Made by a program: the position numbers and the translations under genes. From Bradyrhizobium manausense (GTDB taxonomy: Bacteria > Pseudomonadota > Alphaproteobacteria > Rhizobiales > Xanthobacteraceae), in NCBI RefSeq assembly GCF_018130615.1, contig NZ_JAFCKB010000007.1:62001-126000 (forward strand): a stretch of DNA of 64,000 nt. Reading direction: 5' to 3'. Of the stretch, positions 1-10,161 are shown piece by piece (the first letter of the stretch is position 1; every line of letters starts with the position of its first letter). Below the pieces are notes generated by a model that did not search any database, had not been told where the DNA came from, and saw only the letters and a program-made list of their open reading frames with translations.

Positions 1-935
1 AGGAGCTCAACAACATCCTGTTCTATCCCGTGCAGTACGAGGGTGAGGAGTCCGAGCGCAACGTGTTCTACACCGGTGCTGCGCCGAACCAGCAGGCGAT
101 CCCCGCCGTCGACTACCTTATGAAGGAAGAGAAGGTGAAGCGCTGGGTGCTCGCGGGCACCGACTACGTCTATCCGCGCACCACCAACAAGATCCTGGAA
201 GCTTACCTGAAGTCCAAGGGTGTCGCCCAGGAAGACATCATGATCAACTACACGCCGTTCGGTCACTCCGACTGGCAGACGATCGTGGCCGACATCAAGA
301 AGTTCGGCTCGGCCGGCAAGAAGACCGCGGTGGTCTCGACCATCAACGGCGACGCCAACGTCCCCTTCTACAAGGAGCTCGGCAACCAGGGCATCAAGGC
401 GAAGGACATCCCGGTGGTCGCGTTCTCGGTGGGTGAGGAAGAGCTCGCCGGCATCGATACCAAGCCGCTGGTCGGCCATCTCGCCGCCTGGAACTACTTC
501 GAGTCGATCAAGACCCCGGCGAACGAGAAGTTCATCAAGGACTGGCAGGCCTTCACCAAGAACCCGAAGCGCACGACCAACGACCCGATGGAAGCCCACG
601 TGATCGGCTTCAACATGTGGATCAAGGCCGTCGAGAAGGTGAAGTCGACCGATCCGGACAAGGTGATCGATGCGCTTCCCGGCATCGAGGCGCCGAACCT
701 GACCGGTGGCGTGTCGAAGATGCTGCCGAACCACCACATCACCAAGCCGGTGTTCATCGGCGAGATCAAGGGCAACGGCCAGTTCGACGTGGTCTGGAAG
801 ACCCCCGGTCTCGTGGCGGGCGACGCCTGGTCGAAGGAGCTCGACGGCTCCAAGGACCTGATTGGCGACTGGGTCGGCAAGAAGTGCGGCAACTTCAACA
901 CCAAGACCAACAAGTGCCTCGGCTCCGGCTCTTGA
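1..935 (+). CDS. urtA: Urea ABC transporter substrate-binding protein UrtA (3' part)
   Basis: The reading frame is open from base 3 and ends with TGA at 933-935, so the N-terminus and signal peptide lie before the window. The roughly 310 visible residues look like the C-terminal two thirds of a Peripla_BP_6 (LivJ-like) binding protein, with the stretch NVFYTGAAPNQQAIPAVDYL near the start and paired Cys residues close to the C-terminus. The product is periplasmic and delivers urea (or short amides) to the UrtBC permease. The assignment to urea rests mainly on the following urtBCDE and urease genes. A strong hairpin follows the stop codon, which fits the higher dose of binding protein than of permease that such operons need. 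Confidence 0.93.
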   Translation, partial: ELNNILFYPVQYEGEESERNVFYTGAAPNQQAIPAVDYLMKEEKVKRWVLAGTDYVYPRTTNKILEAYLKSKGVAQEDIMINYTPFGHSDWQTIVADIKKFGSAGKKTAVVSTINGDANVPFYKELGNQGIKAKDIPVVAFSVGEEELAGIDTKPLVGHLAAWNYFESIKTPANEKFIKDWQAFTKNPKRTTNDPMEAHVIGFNMWIKAVEKVKSTDPDKVIDALPGIEAPNLTGGVSKMLPNHHITKPVFIGEIKGNGQFDVVWKTPGLVAGDAWSKELDGSKDLIGDWVGKKCGNFNTKTNKCLGSGS

Positions 936-962
936 TCCGGATCTGACATTCGACTGCACGAC

Positions 963-994
963 GGGAGAAGACGGCTATTCCGCCGTCTTCTCCC
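963..994 (+). terminator. Intercistronic hairpin between urtA and urtB
   Basis: Bases 963-975 and 982-994 form a perfect 13-bp stem with a 6-nt loop. No T-run follows, so it is more likely a 3'-end stabiliser or partial attenuator than a full terminator. It lies 28 bases after the urtA stop and 23 bases before the urtB start. Confidence 0.7.
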
Positions 995-1017
995 CACTTC
1001 TGCCGGGGTGATCCACA

Positions 1018-2628
1018 GTGCCAACCAATCTATCCGCTCGTCTCTGCACGCTCGTCCTCTCGCTAGTCTTAATCGCGTTCGCGCTGCCGGCCTTCGCCGG
1101 TCCGTTTGAGGATGCGGTCGCCAAATTCGCCAACGACGATTATTCCGACACGGAAGAAGCGATCGGTGCGGTCGCCAGCAGCGGCAACAAGCTCGCTTTC
1201 CCGATCATCAATGCGCTCCAGGACGGCCGCCTGATGGCCGACCCGGACAGCAAGAAGGTTTACGTCACCGGCACCGACGGCAAGTCGATCGACGCCGCGA
1301 CCGGCGAGGCCGTCGCCAGCGTGCCTGACAGTGCCAGCGCCGTCCGGCTCAACAACCGCCTGCGCCGCAGTGTCGACGCTGCGCTCGGCAGCCTGACGCT
1401 GCAGTCGCCGGATCTCGGCGCGCGGCTCCAGGCCGCTCAATCCGTTTTCAAGTCGCATGAAGAGACGGCGCTCGACCCGGTCGAAAGCGCGCTCGCCAAG
1501 GAAACTAACCGATCGGCCAAGACTGCGCTCGGTGAAGCGCGCGCGGCGATCCTGCTGTTCAAGTCTGACGCCACGGAAGTGCAGAAGCTCGAGGCCGTCG
1601 CCACCATCAAGGCGCGCGGCGACCAGGAAGCGCTGGCGCTGCTGTCCGACATCGGCACCGACCAGCCGGCCTCCGTCGCGAAGGCTGCGACGAGCGCGAT
1701 CGGCTCGATCCAGAATTCGCTGGCGGTCTGGTCCACGGTGCAGAACGCCTGGTACGGCCTGTCGCTCGGCTCGGTGCTGCTGCTCGCCGCGATCGGGCTC
1801 GCCATCACCTTCGGCGTGATGGGCGTCATCAACATGGCCCACGGCGAGATGGTGATGATCGGTGCCTACACCACCTTCGTGGTGCAGGAGGTGATCCGCA
1901 CCCGCTATCCCGCTCTGTTCGACTATTCGCTGCTGATCGCCGTGCCGCTCGCCTTCCTCGTCGCCGGCGCCATCGGCGTGTTGATCGAGCGCAGCATCAT
2001 CCGCTTCCTCTATGGTCGCCCCCTGGAGACGCTGCTCGCGACCTGGGGCCTGTCTCTGGTGCTGCAGCAGGCGGTGCGCACCATGTTCGGTCCGACCAAT
2101 CGCGAGGTCGGCAACCCCTCCTGGATGAGCGGTGCATTTGATCTCGGGCAGATCACCATCACCTACAATCGGCTCTGGATCCTCGTCTTCACGCTTGCAG
2201 TGTTCATGATCTTGCTCGCCATGCTGCGCTACACAGCGCTTGGCCTGGAGATGCGCGCGGTGACGCAGAACAGGCGCATGGCCGCGTCCATGGGCATCGC
2301 CACCTCCCGCGTCGATGCGCTGACCTTCGGTCTTGGTTCGGGCATTGCCGGCATTGCCGGCGTGGCACTGTCGCAGATCGACAATGTCAGCCCCAATCTC
2401 GGCCAGAGCTACATCATCGACAGTTTCATGGTCGTGGTGTTCGGCGGGGTCGGCAATCTCTGGGGGACGCTGGTTGGCGCCTTCACGCTCGGCATCTCCA
2501 ACAAGTTCCTGGAGCCGGTCGCCGGCGCGGTGCTCGGTAAGATCGCAATCCTGGTGCTGATCATCCTGTTCATTCAAAAGCGGCCGCGCGGCCTGTTCGC
2601 GCTCAAGGGCCGTGCGGTGGAAGCATGA
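1018..2628 (+). CDS. urtB: Urea ABC transporter permease UrtB
   Basis: This 536-residue protein is an inner-membrane permease of the LivH type for the urea importer. Residues about 8-27 form a signal peptide ending ALPAFA. A mostly soluble domain of about 200 residues follows, as is usual for UrtB but not for LivH. From about residue 235 come the membrane helices of BPD_transp_2, with the family stretch NMAHGEMVMIGAYTTFV near residue 270. The start is GTG at 1018, just after the intercistronic hairpin. The stop overlaps the urtC start by four bases (ATGA), so the two permeases are translationally coupled. Confidence 0.95.
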   Translation: MPTNLSARLCTLVLSLVLIAFALPAFAGPFEDAVAKFANDDYSDTEEAIGAVASSGNKLAFPIINALQDGRLMADPDSKKVYVTGTDGKSIDAATGEAVASVPDSASAVRLNNRLRRSVDAALGSLTLQSPDLGARLQAAQSVFKSHEETALDPVESALAKETNRSAKTALGEARAAILLFKSDATEVQKLEAVATIKARGDQEALALLSDIGTDQPASVAKAATSAIGSIQNSLAVWSTVQNAWYGLSLGSVLLLAAIGLAITFGVMGVINMAHGEMVMIGAYTTFVVQEVIRTRYPALFDYSLLIAVPLAFLVAGAIGVLIERSIIRFLYGRPLETLLATWGLSLVLQQAVRTMFGPTNREVGNPSWMSGAFDLGQITITYNRLWILVFTLAVFMILLAMLRYTALGLEMRAVTQNRRMAASMGIATSRVDALTFGLGSGIAGIAGVALSQIDNVSPNLGQSYIIDSFMVVVFGGVGNLWGTLVGAFTLGISNKFLEPVAGAVLGKIAILVLIILFIQKRPRGLFALKGRAVEA

Positions 2629-3788
2629 CCCCTCACATGCTGACGCGATCGCTGGACCGCGGCGCGGCGATTTTTCTTGCGATCGTCGCTGCCTGCGGCA
2701 TCCTCATTCCGCTCTCCAACCTGCTGCTGCCGGCGGGCTCGTTTCTGCAGGTGCCGACCTATCTTGTCGCGCTCTGGGGCAAATACGTCTGCTACGCGAT
2801 CCTGGCGCTCTCGATCGACCTGATCTGGGGCTATTGCGGCATTCTCTCGCTCGGCCACGGCGCCTTCTTCGCGCTCGGCGGCTACGCGATGGGCATGTAC
2901 CTGATGCGGCAGATCGGCACCCGCGGCGTCTATGGCAATCCGATCCTGCCCGACTTCATGGTGTTCCTGAACTGGCAGAAGCTGCCCTGGTACTGGCACG
3001 GCTTCGACATGTTCTGGTTTGCCGCGCTGATGGTGCTGTTCGTGCCGGGGCTGCTCGCCTTCTGCTTCGGCTGGCTCGCCTTCCGCTCGCGCGTCACCGG
3101 CGTGTATCTCTCGATCATCACGCAGGCGATGACCTATGCGCTGCTGCTTGCCTTCTTCCGCAACGATTTCGGCTTCGGCGGCAATAACGGCCTGACCGAT
3201 TTCAAGGACATCCTGGGCTTCAACGTCCAGGCCGAGGGCACGCGCGCCGCGTTGTTCGCGCTGAGTTGTTTGGCACTGATCTTCAGCTTCCTGATCTGCC
3301 GCTCGGTCGTGTCCTCCAAGCTCGGCAAGGTGCTGATCGCAATTCGCGACGCGGAATCGCGCAGCCGTTTCCTCGGCTACCGTGTCGAATCCTATAAGCT
3401 GTTCGTGTTCACGCTATCGGCCTGCATGGCCGGTGTTGCCGGCGCGCTCTACGTGCCGCAGGTCGGCATCATCAATCCATCCGAATTCGCACCGGGCAAT
3501 TCGATCGAGGCGGTGATCTGGGTCGCGGTCGGCGGCCGTGGCACGCTGGTCGGCGCGGCCCTCGGCGCCATCGTCGTCAACTACGCCAAGACGTTCTTCA
3601 CCTCCGGCGTGCTGGCGCCGTACTGGCTGTTCATGCTGGGTGCGCTGTTCATCCTGGTGACGCTGCTGTTGCCGAAGGGCATCGTTGGCACCTTCAACGC
3701 CTGGCGGGAGGCGTCGAGAGAGAGGCGCCCTGCTGCGGCGAGTGCGGCGGCCGAAGACGGCGTCACCGAACCCAAGATGGCGGAGTAG
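2625..3788 (+). CDS. urtC: Urea ABC transporter permease UrtC
   Basis: This 387-residue LivM-type inner-membrane permease pairs with UrtB. About ten hydrophobic segments are visible, with the family motif LSLGHGAFFALGGYAMGMYL near residue 74-93. The C-terminal 30 residues are charged and Ala-rich and probably lie in the cytoplasm. The ATG overlaps the urtB stop and urtD follows after five bases, so the gene sits inside the urt operon. Confidence 0.95.
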   Translation: MTPHMLTRSLDRGAAIFLAIVAACGILIPLSNLLLPAGSFLQVPTYLVALWGKYVCYAILALSIDLIWGYCGILSLGHGAFFALGGYAMGMYLMRQIGTRGVYGNPILPDFMVFLNWQKLPWYWHGFDMFWFAALMVLFVPGLLAFCFGWLAFRSRVTGVYLSIITQAMTYALLLAFFRNDFGFGGNNGLTDFKDILGFNVQAEGTRAALFALSCLALIFSFLICRSVVSSKLGKVLIAIRDAESRSRFLGYRVESYKLFVFTLSACMAGVAGALYVPQVGIINPSEFAPGNSIEAVIWVAVGGRGTLVGAALGAIVVNYAKTFFTSGVLAPYWLFMLGALFILVTLLLPKGIVGTFNAWREASRERRPAAASAAAEDGVTEPKMAE

Positions 3789-3793
3789 CGGTC

Positions 3794-4555
3794 ATGAACG
3801 TCATGGATACCCGCGTGACCTCTGCGATGCTCTATCTCGACGGCGTGCACGTCTCGTTCGACGGCTTCCACGCCATCAACAATCTGTCGCTGACGCTCGA
3901 GCCCGGCGAGATGCGCGCCATCATCGGCCCGAACGGCGCCGGCAAGACCACGATGATGGACATCATCACCGGCAAGACCAGGCCGGACGAGGGGACCGTG
4001 CTGTTCGACGGCGTCACCGATTTGACGCGGCTGGACGAGACCCGCATCGCCGAGCTCGGCATCGGCCGCAAATTCCAGAAGCCGACGGTGTTCGAGAGTC
4101 AGACCGTGCAGGACAATCTCTTGCTCGCGCTCAATGTCGATCACAGCGTCAGGGGCACGCTGTTCTGGCGCGGCAGCAAGGCAGAGTCCGAGCGCATCGA
4201 CAAGGTGCTGGAGACGATCCGCCTCACCGACGCCCGCAACCGCCTCGCCGGCAGCCTCAGTCACGGCCAGAAGCAGTGGCTCGAGATCGGCATGCTGCTG
4301 GCGCAGGATCCGAAGCTGCTGCTCGTCGACGAGCCTGTCGCAGGGATGACCGACGTCGAGACGCATCTCACCGCCGAGCTGCTGAAGGAGATCAATAAGA
4401 CACACACCGTGATGGTGGTCGAGCACGACATGACGTTCGTGCGCGAGCTCGGCGTCAAGGTGACGTGTCTGCATGAAGGTGCGGTGCTCGCGGAAGGAAC
4501 CATCGACCAGGTTTCGTCCAACGAGCGGGTCATCGAAGTCTATCTGGGACGCTGA
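3794..4555 (+). CDS. urtD: Urea ABC transporter ATP-binding protein UrtD
   Basis: This 253-residue LivG-type ATPase has Walker A GPNGAGKTT (residues 45-53), signature LSHGQKQWLEIGM, Walker B LLLVDEPVAGM and the switch His in VVEHDM. The SHGQ form of the signature, in place of SGGQ, is commonly seen in UrtD and separates it from UrtE. It powers urea import with UrtE and lies between urtC (five-base gap) and urtE (three-base gap). A second ATG four codons in could also serve as start. Confidence 0.95.
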   Translation: MNVMDTRVTSAMLYLDGVHVSFDGFHAINNLSLTLEPGEMRAIIGPNGAGKTTMMDIITGKTRPDEGTVLFDGVTDLTRLDETRIAELGIGRKFQKPTVFESQTVQDNLLLALNVDHSVRGTLFWRGSKAESERIDKVLETIRLTDARNRLAGSLSHGQKQWLEIGMLLAQDPKLLLVDEPVAGMTDVETHLTAELLKEINKTHTVMVVEHDMTFVRELGVKVTCLHEGAVLAEGTIDQVSSNERVIEVYLGR

Positions 4556-4558
4556 GCG

Positions 4559-5254
4559 ATGCTTGAGGTCAAGGACATCAACCTGTTCTACGGGGCGGCG
4601 CAGGCACTGCGTGGCGTCTCGATCGCGGCCGAGCCGGGCAAGGTGACCTGCGTGCTCGGGCGCAACGGCGTCGGCAAGACCTCGCTGCTGCGGGCCATGG
4701 TCGGCCAGTACCCGATTTCCTCGGGCGCGATCGTGTTCGACGGCAGCGACATCACCGGTCTCAAGCCCTATGAGCGGGCGCGCAAGGGCATCGGCTTCGT
4801 GCCGCAGGGCCGCGAGATCTTTCCGCTGCTGACGGTCGAGGAAAATCTCAAGACCGGCTTCGGCCCGCTCAAGCGCGAAGACAAGCACATTCCGGACGAC
4901 GTGTTCTCGTTGTTTCCGGTGCTGGAGTCCATGCTCGGCCGGCGCGGCGGCGACCTCTCCGGCGGCCAGCAGCAGCAGCTCGCGATCGGGCGCGCGCTGG
5001 TAATGCGGCCAAAATTGCTCCTGCTAGACGAGCCGACCGAAGGTATCCAGCCCTCGATCATCAAGGACATCGGCCGGGCCATCTCCTACTTGCGCAACCT
5101 CGGCAACATCGCCATCGTGCTGGTCGAACAATATCTCGACTTTGCCTGCGAGCTCGGCGACAGTTTTGCGGTGATGGATCGCGGTGCGGTGAAATTTACC
5201 TGCGACCGCTCCAATCTCGACCCAAGCGAGATCAGCCGCCAGATGGCGCTGTAA
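4559..5254 (+). CDS. urtE: Urea ABC transporter ATP-binding protein UrtE
   Basis: This 231-residue LivF-type ATPase is the partner of UrtD. Walker A is GRNGVGKTS (residues 34-42), the signature is LSGGQQQQLAIGRAL and Walker B is LLLLDEPTEGIQPS. Together with urtABCD it completes a five-part urea importer. The urease accessory gene ureD begins 53 bases downstream on the same strand, so uptake and hydrolysis are probably transcribed together or under shared nitrogen control. Confidence 0.95.
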   Translation: MLEVKDINLFYGAAQALRGVSIAAEPGKVTCVLGRNGVGKTSLLRAMVGQYPISSGAIVFDGSDITGLKPYERARKGIGFVPQGREIFPLLTVEENLKTGFGPLKREDKHIPDDVFSLFPVLESMLGRRGGDLSGGQQQQLAIGRALVMRPKLLLLDEPTEGIQPSIIKDIGRAISYLRNLGNIAIVLVEQYLDFACELGDSFAVMDRGAVKFTCDRSNLDPSEISRQMAL

Positions 5255-5307
5255 GCCTGGACATCGTAGGCTTGTGAAATCCTGCCGCGGCCGGCTGGGG
5301 GAGACGG

Positions 5308-6150
5308 ATGCGCAGCGACGTCCTAGTGACCTCTTTGGCAACATCTTCGGTGTTCGACGCCAATCGCGCCCGCGGCGCGGTGCGCTTCGACGTGCATGCC
5401 CGCGAGGGCGTGACGCGGCGCGGCGCTTTGCATGAGTCCGGCTCGCTTCGCGTGCGCTTTCCCTCGCCGGAGGACGATGGCCTGTCCGGTGTGTTCGTGA
5501 ACACGGCCGGTGGTGTCGCCGGTGGCGATCGTTTCGATGTCGAGATCTCGGCCGCGGACGCCGCGCGCCTGACGCTGACCACGGCAGCCGCCGAAAAGGT
5601 CTATCGCGCGCCTGGGGCCGCGGCGCAGCTCAATATCTCGCTGAAAGCCGGCGCGGGCGCGCATCTTGGCTGGCTGCCGCAGGAGACGATCCTGTTCGAC
5701 CGCGCCCGGGTGCATCGCCGTTTCGACATCGAGCTCGACGACGCCGCCTCGCTCCTGCTCTGCGAGATCGTCGTATTTGGCCGCACCGCGATGGGCGAGC
5801 GCGTGGAGCAGGGCGAGTTCGTCGACCGCTGGCGGTTGCGCCGTGGCGGCAGGTTGGTCTTCGCCGAGACGATCCGGCTCGACGGCAATATCGGCGCAAA
5901 ACTCGCGCGAGCGGCGGTCGCCAAGGGTGGTGCTGCGATCGGCACGGCCCTGATCGTGCCCGGTGGCGAGGCGCTGGTCGAGCGCATTCGCGAGGCATCG
6001 GATCGTTTCGCCGGCGAGGTCGGGATCTCCGCGTGGAATGGCTTTGCAATCGCGCGGTTCTGTGCCCAAGATGCGGCGCGTTTGCGCGCCGACATGATGA
6101 CCGTGCTGGCGCGCACCGGCGCCGCGCTGCCCCGGCTGTGGTTGAATTGA
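5308..6150 (+). CDS. ureD: Urease accessory protein UreD
   Basis: This 280-residue protein of the UreD/UreH family is a cytosolic scaffold that binds apo-urease and, with UreF and UreG, passes nickel and helps carbamylate the active-site lysine. Family stretches seen are NTAGGVAGGDRFDV (about residues 68-81), LTTAAAEKVYRAPG and LGWLPQETILFDRARVHRR. The ATG at 5308 gives the usual N-terminus (SSVFDANRARGAVRFDV). It heads the urease genes, as is common in alphaproteobacteria, with ureA 24 bases downstream. Confidence 0.94.
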   Translation: MRSDVLVTSLATSSVFDANRARGAVRFDVHAREGVTRRGALHESGSLRVRFPSPEDDGLSGVFVNTAGGVAGGDRFDVEISAADAARLTLTTAAAEKVYRAPGAAAQLNISLKAGAGAHLGWLPQETILFDRARVHRRFDIELDDAASLLLCEIVVFGRTAMGERVEQGEFVDRWRLRRGGRLVFAETIRLDGNIGAKLARAAVAKGGAAIGTALIVPGGEALVERIREASDRFAGEVGISAWNGFAIARFCAQDAARLRADMMTVLARTGAALPRLWLN

Positions 6151-6174
6151 CGTGTTGAACGGAAGAGATTCTTC

Positions 6175-6477
6175 ATGAACCTGTCTCCCCGCGAAAAGGA
6201 CAAGCTTCTGATCTCGATGGCGGCCATCGTGGCCCGCCGCAGGCTCGACCGCGGCGTCAAGCTGAATCATCCCGAGGCGATCGCCATCATCTCCGATTTC
6301 ATCCTCGAAGGCGCGCGCGACGGCCGGACCGTCGCCGAGTTGATGCAATCCGGCGCGCAAGTCCTCACCCGCGACCAGGTGATGCCGGGCATTCCCGAGA
6401 TGATCCACGATATCCAGGTCGAGGCGACGTTCCCCGACGGCACCAAGCTCGTCACCGTGCACGAACCGATCAGGTAG
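6175..6477 (+). CDS. ureA: Urease subunit gamma
   Basis: The product is 100 residues, the standard length of the gamma subunit of trimeric-type bacterial urease. Conserved stretches include [10 protein letters not shown] at the N-terminus, [19 protein letters not shown] and the C-terminal [19 protein letters not shown]. It is a structural subunit and holds no nickel. The gene is not directly joined to ureB: a 90-bp palindromic repeat lies in the 113-base gap, which is unusual for ureAB. Confidence 0.97.
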   Translation: MNLSPREKDKLLISMAAIVARRRLDRGVKLNHPEAIAIISDFILEGARDGRTVAELMQSGAQVLTRDQVMPGIPEMIHDIQVEATFPDGTKLVTVHEPIR

Positions 6478-6486
6478 CTTGAGTTC

Positions 6487-6576
6487 GTCATTCCGAGGCG
6501 CCCAAGGGCGAACCCGGAATCCAGAGGTTTTTAGTTTCGAGATTCCGGGTTCTCGCTTCGCGCGCCCCGGAATGAC
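6487..6576. repeat. Dispersed palindromic repeat (type A) between ureA and ureB
   Basis: The element begins GTCATTCC and ends GGAATGAC, with imperfect arms of about 37 bases that can pair along their whole length around a short AT-rich loop. Five further full or partial copies in this window share these ends. It stops 14 bases before the ureB start, and the ureB Shine-Dalgarno GGAGGA lies just beyond its right end. Confidence 0.85.
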
Positions 6577-6590
6577 GGAGGAAGACAGAC

Positions 6591-6896
6591 ATGATTCCCG
6601 GTGAACTCTTCATCCAGGACGGCGAGATCGAACTCAATGCCGGCCGCAAGACGGTGACGCTGACGGTGGCCAACACCGGCGACCGCCCGATCCAGGTCGG
6701 CTCGCACTACCATTTCTTCGAGACCAATCCGGCCTTGAAGTTCGACCGCAAGAAGTCCCGCGGCATGCGCCTCGACATCGCCGCCGGCACCGCCGTCCGC
6801 TTCGAACCCGGCCAGACTCGCGACGTCCAGCTGGTCGCGCTCGCGGGGAAGAAGACGATCTACGGCTTCCGTGGCGACGTGATGGGGAAGCTGTGA
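6591..6896 (+). CDS. ureB: Urease subunit beta
   Basis: This 101-residue urease beta subunit has the family stretches [24 protein letters not shown] (about residues 38-54) and [17 protein letters not shown]. It packs against UreA and UreC in the (ABC)3 enzyme. GGAGGA lies about 8 bases before the ATG. Downstream, ureC does not follow directly: a DUF559 gene and an HD-hydrolase gene lie in between, so the ureABC order is kept but interrupted by about 1.1 kb. Confidence 0.97.
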   Translation: MIPGELFIQDGEIELNAGRKTVTLTVANTGDRPIQVGSHYHFFETNPALKFDRKKSRGMRLDIAAGTAVRFEPGQTRDVQLVALAGKKTIYGFRGDVMGKL

Positions 6897-6950
6897 CGTA
6901 AGCCGAGGCGAGTGCCGTGATCTACAGTGAGGTGAGCACGCCGGTCGGGC

Positions 6951-6988
6951 TCCCTCCCCCCTTGCGGGGGAGGGCTGGGGAGAGGGGT
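6951..6988. repeat. Left 38-bp inverted repeat framing the DUF559 gene
   Basis: This C/G-rich 38-mer matches the reverse complement of 7351-7388 at 36 of 38 positions. It also holds its own small hairpin (CCCTCCCCC against GGGGGAGGG). It ends directly before the ATG at 6989. Confidence 0.85.
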
Positions 6989-7456
6989 ATGCCGCACGAC
7001 GAGGTCCCTCAGTTCCAAAGAAGCCGCGCCAAGCGACTGAGGCGCGCGATGACTCGCGCGGAGACGTTGCTGTGGCGTTACCTGAAGGCAGATCGACTCG
7101 CGGGCCTGGCCTTTCGCCGTCAGACCCCCATGGGCAACTACATCGCCGATTTCGTTGCCCATTCCTGCAAGCTCATCGTTGAGGTCGATGGCGAGAGCCA
7201 CGACTTCGAAGAGCGCATCCGTCACGATGAACGGCGCGACCAATGGTTCGTATCCCGTGGATATCGCGTGCTGCGGTTCACCAACGACGATGTGATGAAA
7301 AATCTCGAGGGTGTTGTTCTTTCAATTGCCGAGGCGGCGGAGCAAGCGGCACCCCTCTCCCTAACCCTCCCCCGCAAGGGGGGAGGGAACCCTTCCAGCG
7401 ATGCGTCCCTGACTGACGATGAGAGTGGCGCGTCTCACGGCGTCGAGGAGGTTTGA
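6989..7456 (+). CDS. DUF559 (Vsr-like endonuclease fold) protein
   Basis: From ATG 6989 the product is 155 residues. It carries the DUF559 core: RAMTRAETLLWRYLKADRL, FRRQTPMGNYIADFVAH, LIVEVDGESH, DERRDQWFVSRGYRVLRF. The D-x(n)-E-x-D arrangement resembles the PD-(D/E)XK/Vsr-type nuclease core, so a DNA-cleaving role is possible; no function is proven for the family. A GTG at 6917 would add 24 residues encoded by the left inverted repeat and looks artificial. The C-terminal 35 residues are encoded across the right inverted repeat (PLSLTLPRKGGG) and are probably not part of the fold. The last codons hold the Shine-Dalgarno of the next gene, whose GTG is three bases past the stop. Confidence 0.8.
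   Translation: MPHDEVPQFQRSRAKRLRRAMTRAETLLWRYLKADRLAGLAFRRQTPMGNYIADFVAHSCKLIVEVDGESHDFEERIRHDERRDQWFVSRGYRVLRFTNDDVMKNLEGVVLSIAEAAEQAAPLSLTLPRKGGGNPSSDASLTDDESGASHGVEEV
7351..7388. repeat. Right 38-bp inverted repeat framing the DUF559 gene
   Basis: This is the near-perfect inverted partner (36/38) of 6951-6988. It lies inside the 3' part of the DUF559 frame and encodes a low-complexity tail. The two copies bound a 438-bp unit. Confidence 0.85.
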
Positions 7457-7459
7457 CGC

Positions 7460-7995
7460 GTGCTGCCCGCCGTCCACCTCATCTCCGAAGCTGCTGAGCT
7501 GGCCGCGCGCCGGCACAATGGCATGGCGCGCAAGGGGCGTGGTGACGAGCCTTACGTCAATCATCTGGCCGAAGTGGCAAATCTGCTTGCGACAGTCACG
7601 GGCGGTCGGGACGCCGATCTGGTGGCCGTGGGCTGGCTGCACGATACGATCGAAGACACGGCCACCACGCAGGAAGAGCTTGCGGATAAGTTCAATCCAC
7701 ACGTTGCGAGCCTCGTGGCGGAAGTAACCGACGACATGCGGCTGCCGAAGAGCACGCGTCGTCAGTTGCAGATTGTAGATGCGCCGGGAAAGTCACCCGG
7801 AGCTAAGCTGGTCAAGATCGCCGACAAGATCAGCAACATCCGTGCGCGCATTCATTCCGATCCTAGCCAGGAAGAGCGCGAAGATCTCGCCGACTATGTC
7901 GAATGGGCTGAAAAAGTTGTTGCGGGTTGCCGTGGCGGCAACGCGACGCTCGACCAACTGTTCGACGACACCGTCAAGCTTGCAAGGAGTTCACT

Positions 7996-7999
<4 letters not shown>
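7460..7999 (+). CDS. HD-domain hydrolase, RelA/SpoT-type (p)ppGpp hydrolase-like
   Basis: This 179-residue stand-alone HD protein has the metal-binding pattern of the SpoT hydrolase half: His in YVNHLAEVA, the HD pair in [10 protein letters not shown], and [12 protein letters not shown] with the late Asp. No synthetase or ACT/TGS domain follows, so the protein resembles small Mesh1-type hydrolases. The substrate may be (p)ppGpp or another nucleotide pyrophosphate; this is family inference. The start is GTG 7460 with GAGGAGG at 7445-7451 as ribosome site. The stop TGA (7997-7999) overlaps the ureC GTG, so translation of the two is probably coupled. Its place between ureB and ureC is odd for a signalling enzyme. 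Confidence 0.8.
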
Positions 8000-9711
<1,712 letters not shown>

Positions 9712-9855
9712 AATAGCGCCTCAACGCATGTCCCCAAAGCATTCCCGATTGCATGCCTCGGGGGCGGCTTTTTCCGGTTTTGCGTTCGATCCCGGCTGGT
9801 CTAATGTCCCGCCCGGTATCTAACCCTTCAGAAGAAAAAGCCGGGAGGATTTCTC

Positions 9856-10155
9856 GTGATCTACGTCGTTGCGACCTTGACCATCAAGCCCGAAACGCGT
9901 GCCGAATTCATTGCGGCCGCTATTGCCTGCATCAAGGAGACTCGGAAAGAGCCCGGCAACATTGCCTACGACCTGCATGAGAGCGTCACCGACCCCAGCA
10001 AGGTGGTGTTCGTCGAGCAGTGGGAGAACATGGAAGCGCTGGGGCCGCATCGCGCCGCCGAACACATGAAGACGTTCGGCCGGGTCGCCGTAAAATGCTT
10101 CGCGGCGCCGCCAAAGATCGAATACATCACGCCCGAGAAGGTCGAGACGAGGTAA
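9856..10155 (+). CDS. Antibiotic biosynthesis monooxygenase (ABM) domain protein
   Basis: This 99-residue protein has the single ferredoxin-like ABM fold: VVATLTIKPETRAEF at the start, EPGNIAYDLHE in the middle, and VVFVEQWENMEAL with AEHMKTF near the end. Relatives (YgiN-like) act on quinols or handle small electrophiles as dimers and need no cofactor. It lies 144 bases after ureC and six bases before ureE on the same strand, so it is co-transcribed with urease accessory genes although it has no known part in nickel insertion. Confidence 0.85.
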   Translation: MIYVVATLTIKPETRAEFIAAAIACIKETRKEPGNIAYDLHESVTDPSKVVFVEQWENMEALGPHRAAEHMKTFGRVAVKCFAAPPKIEYITPEKVETR

Positions 10156-10161
10156 CAGCGC

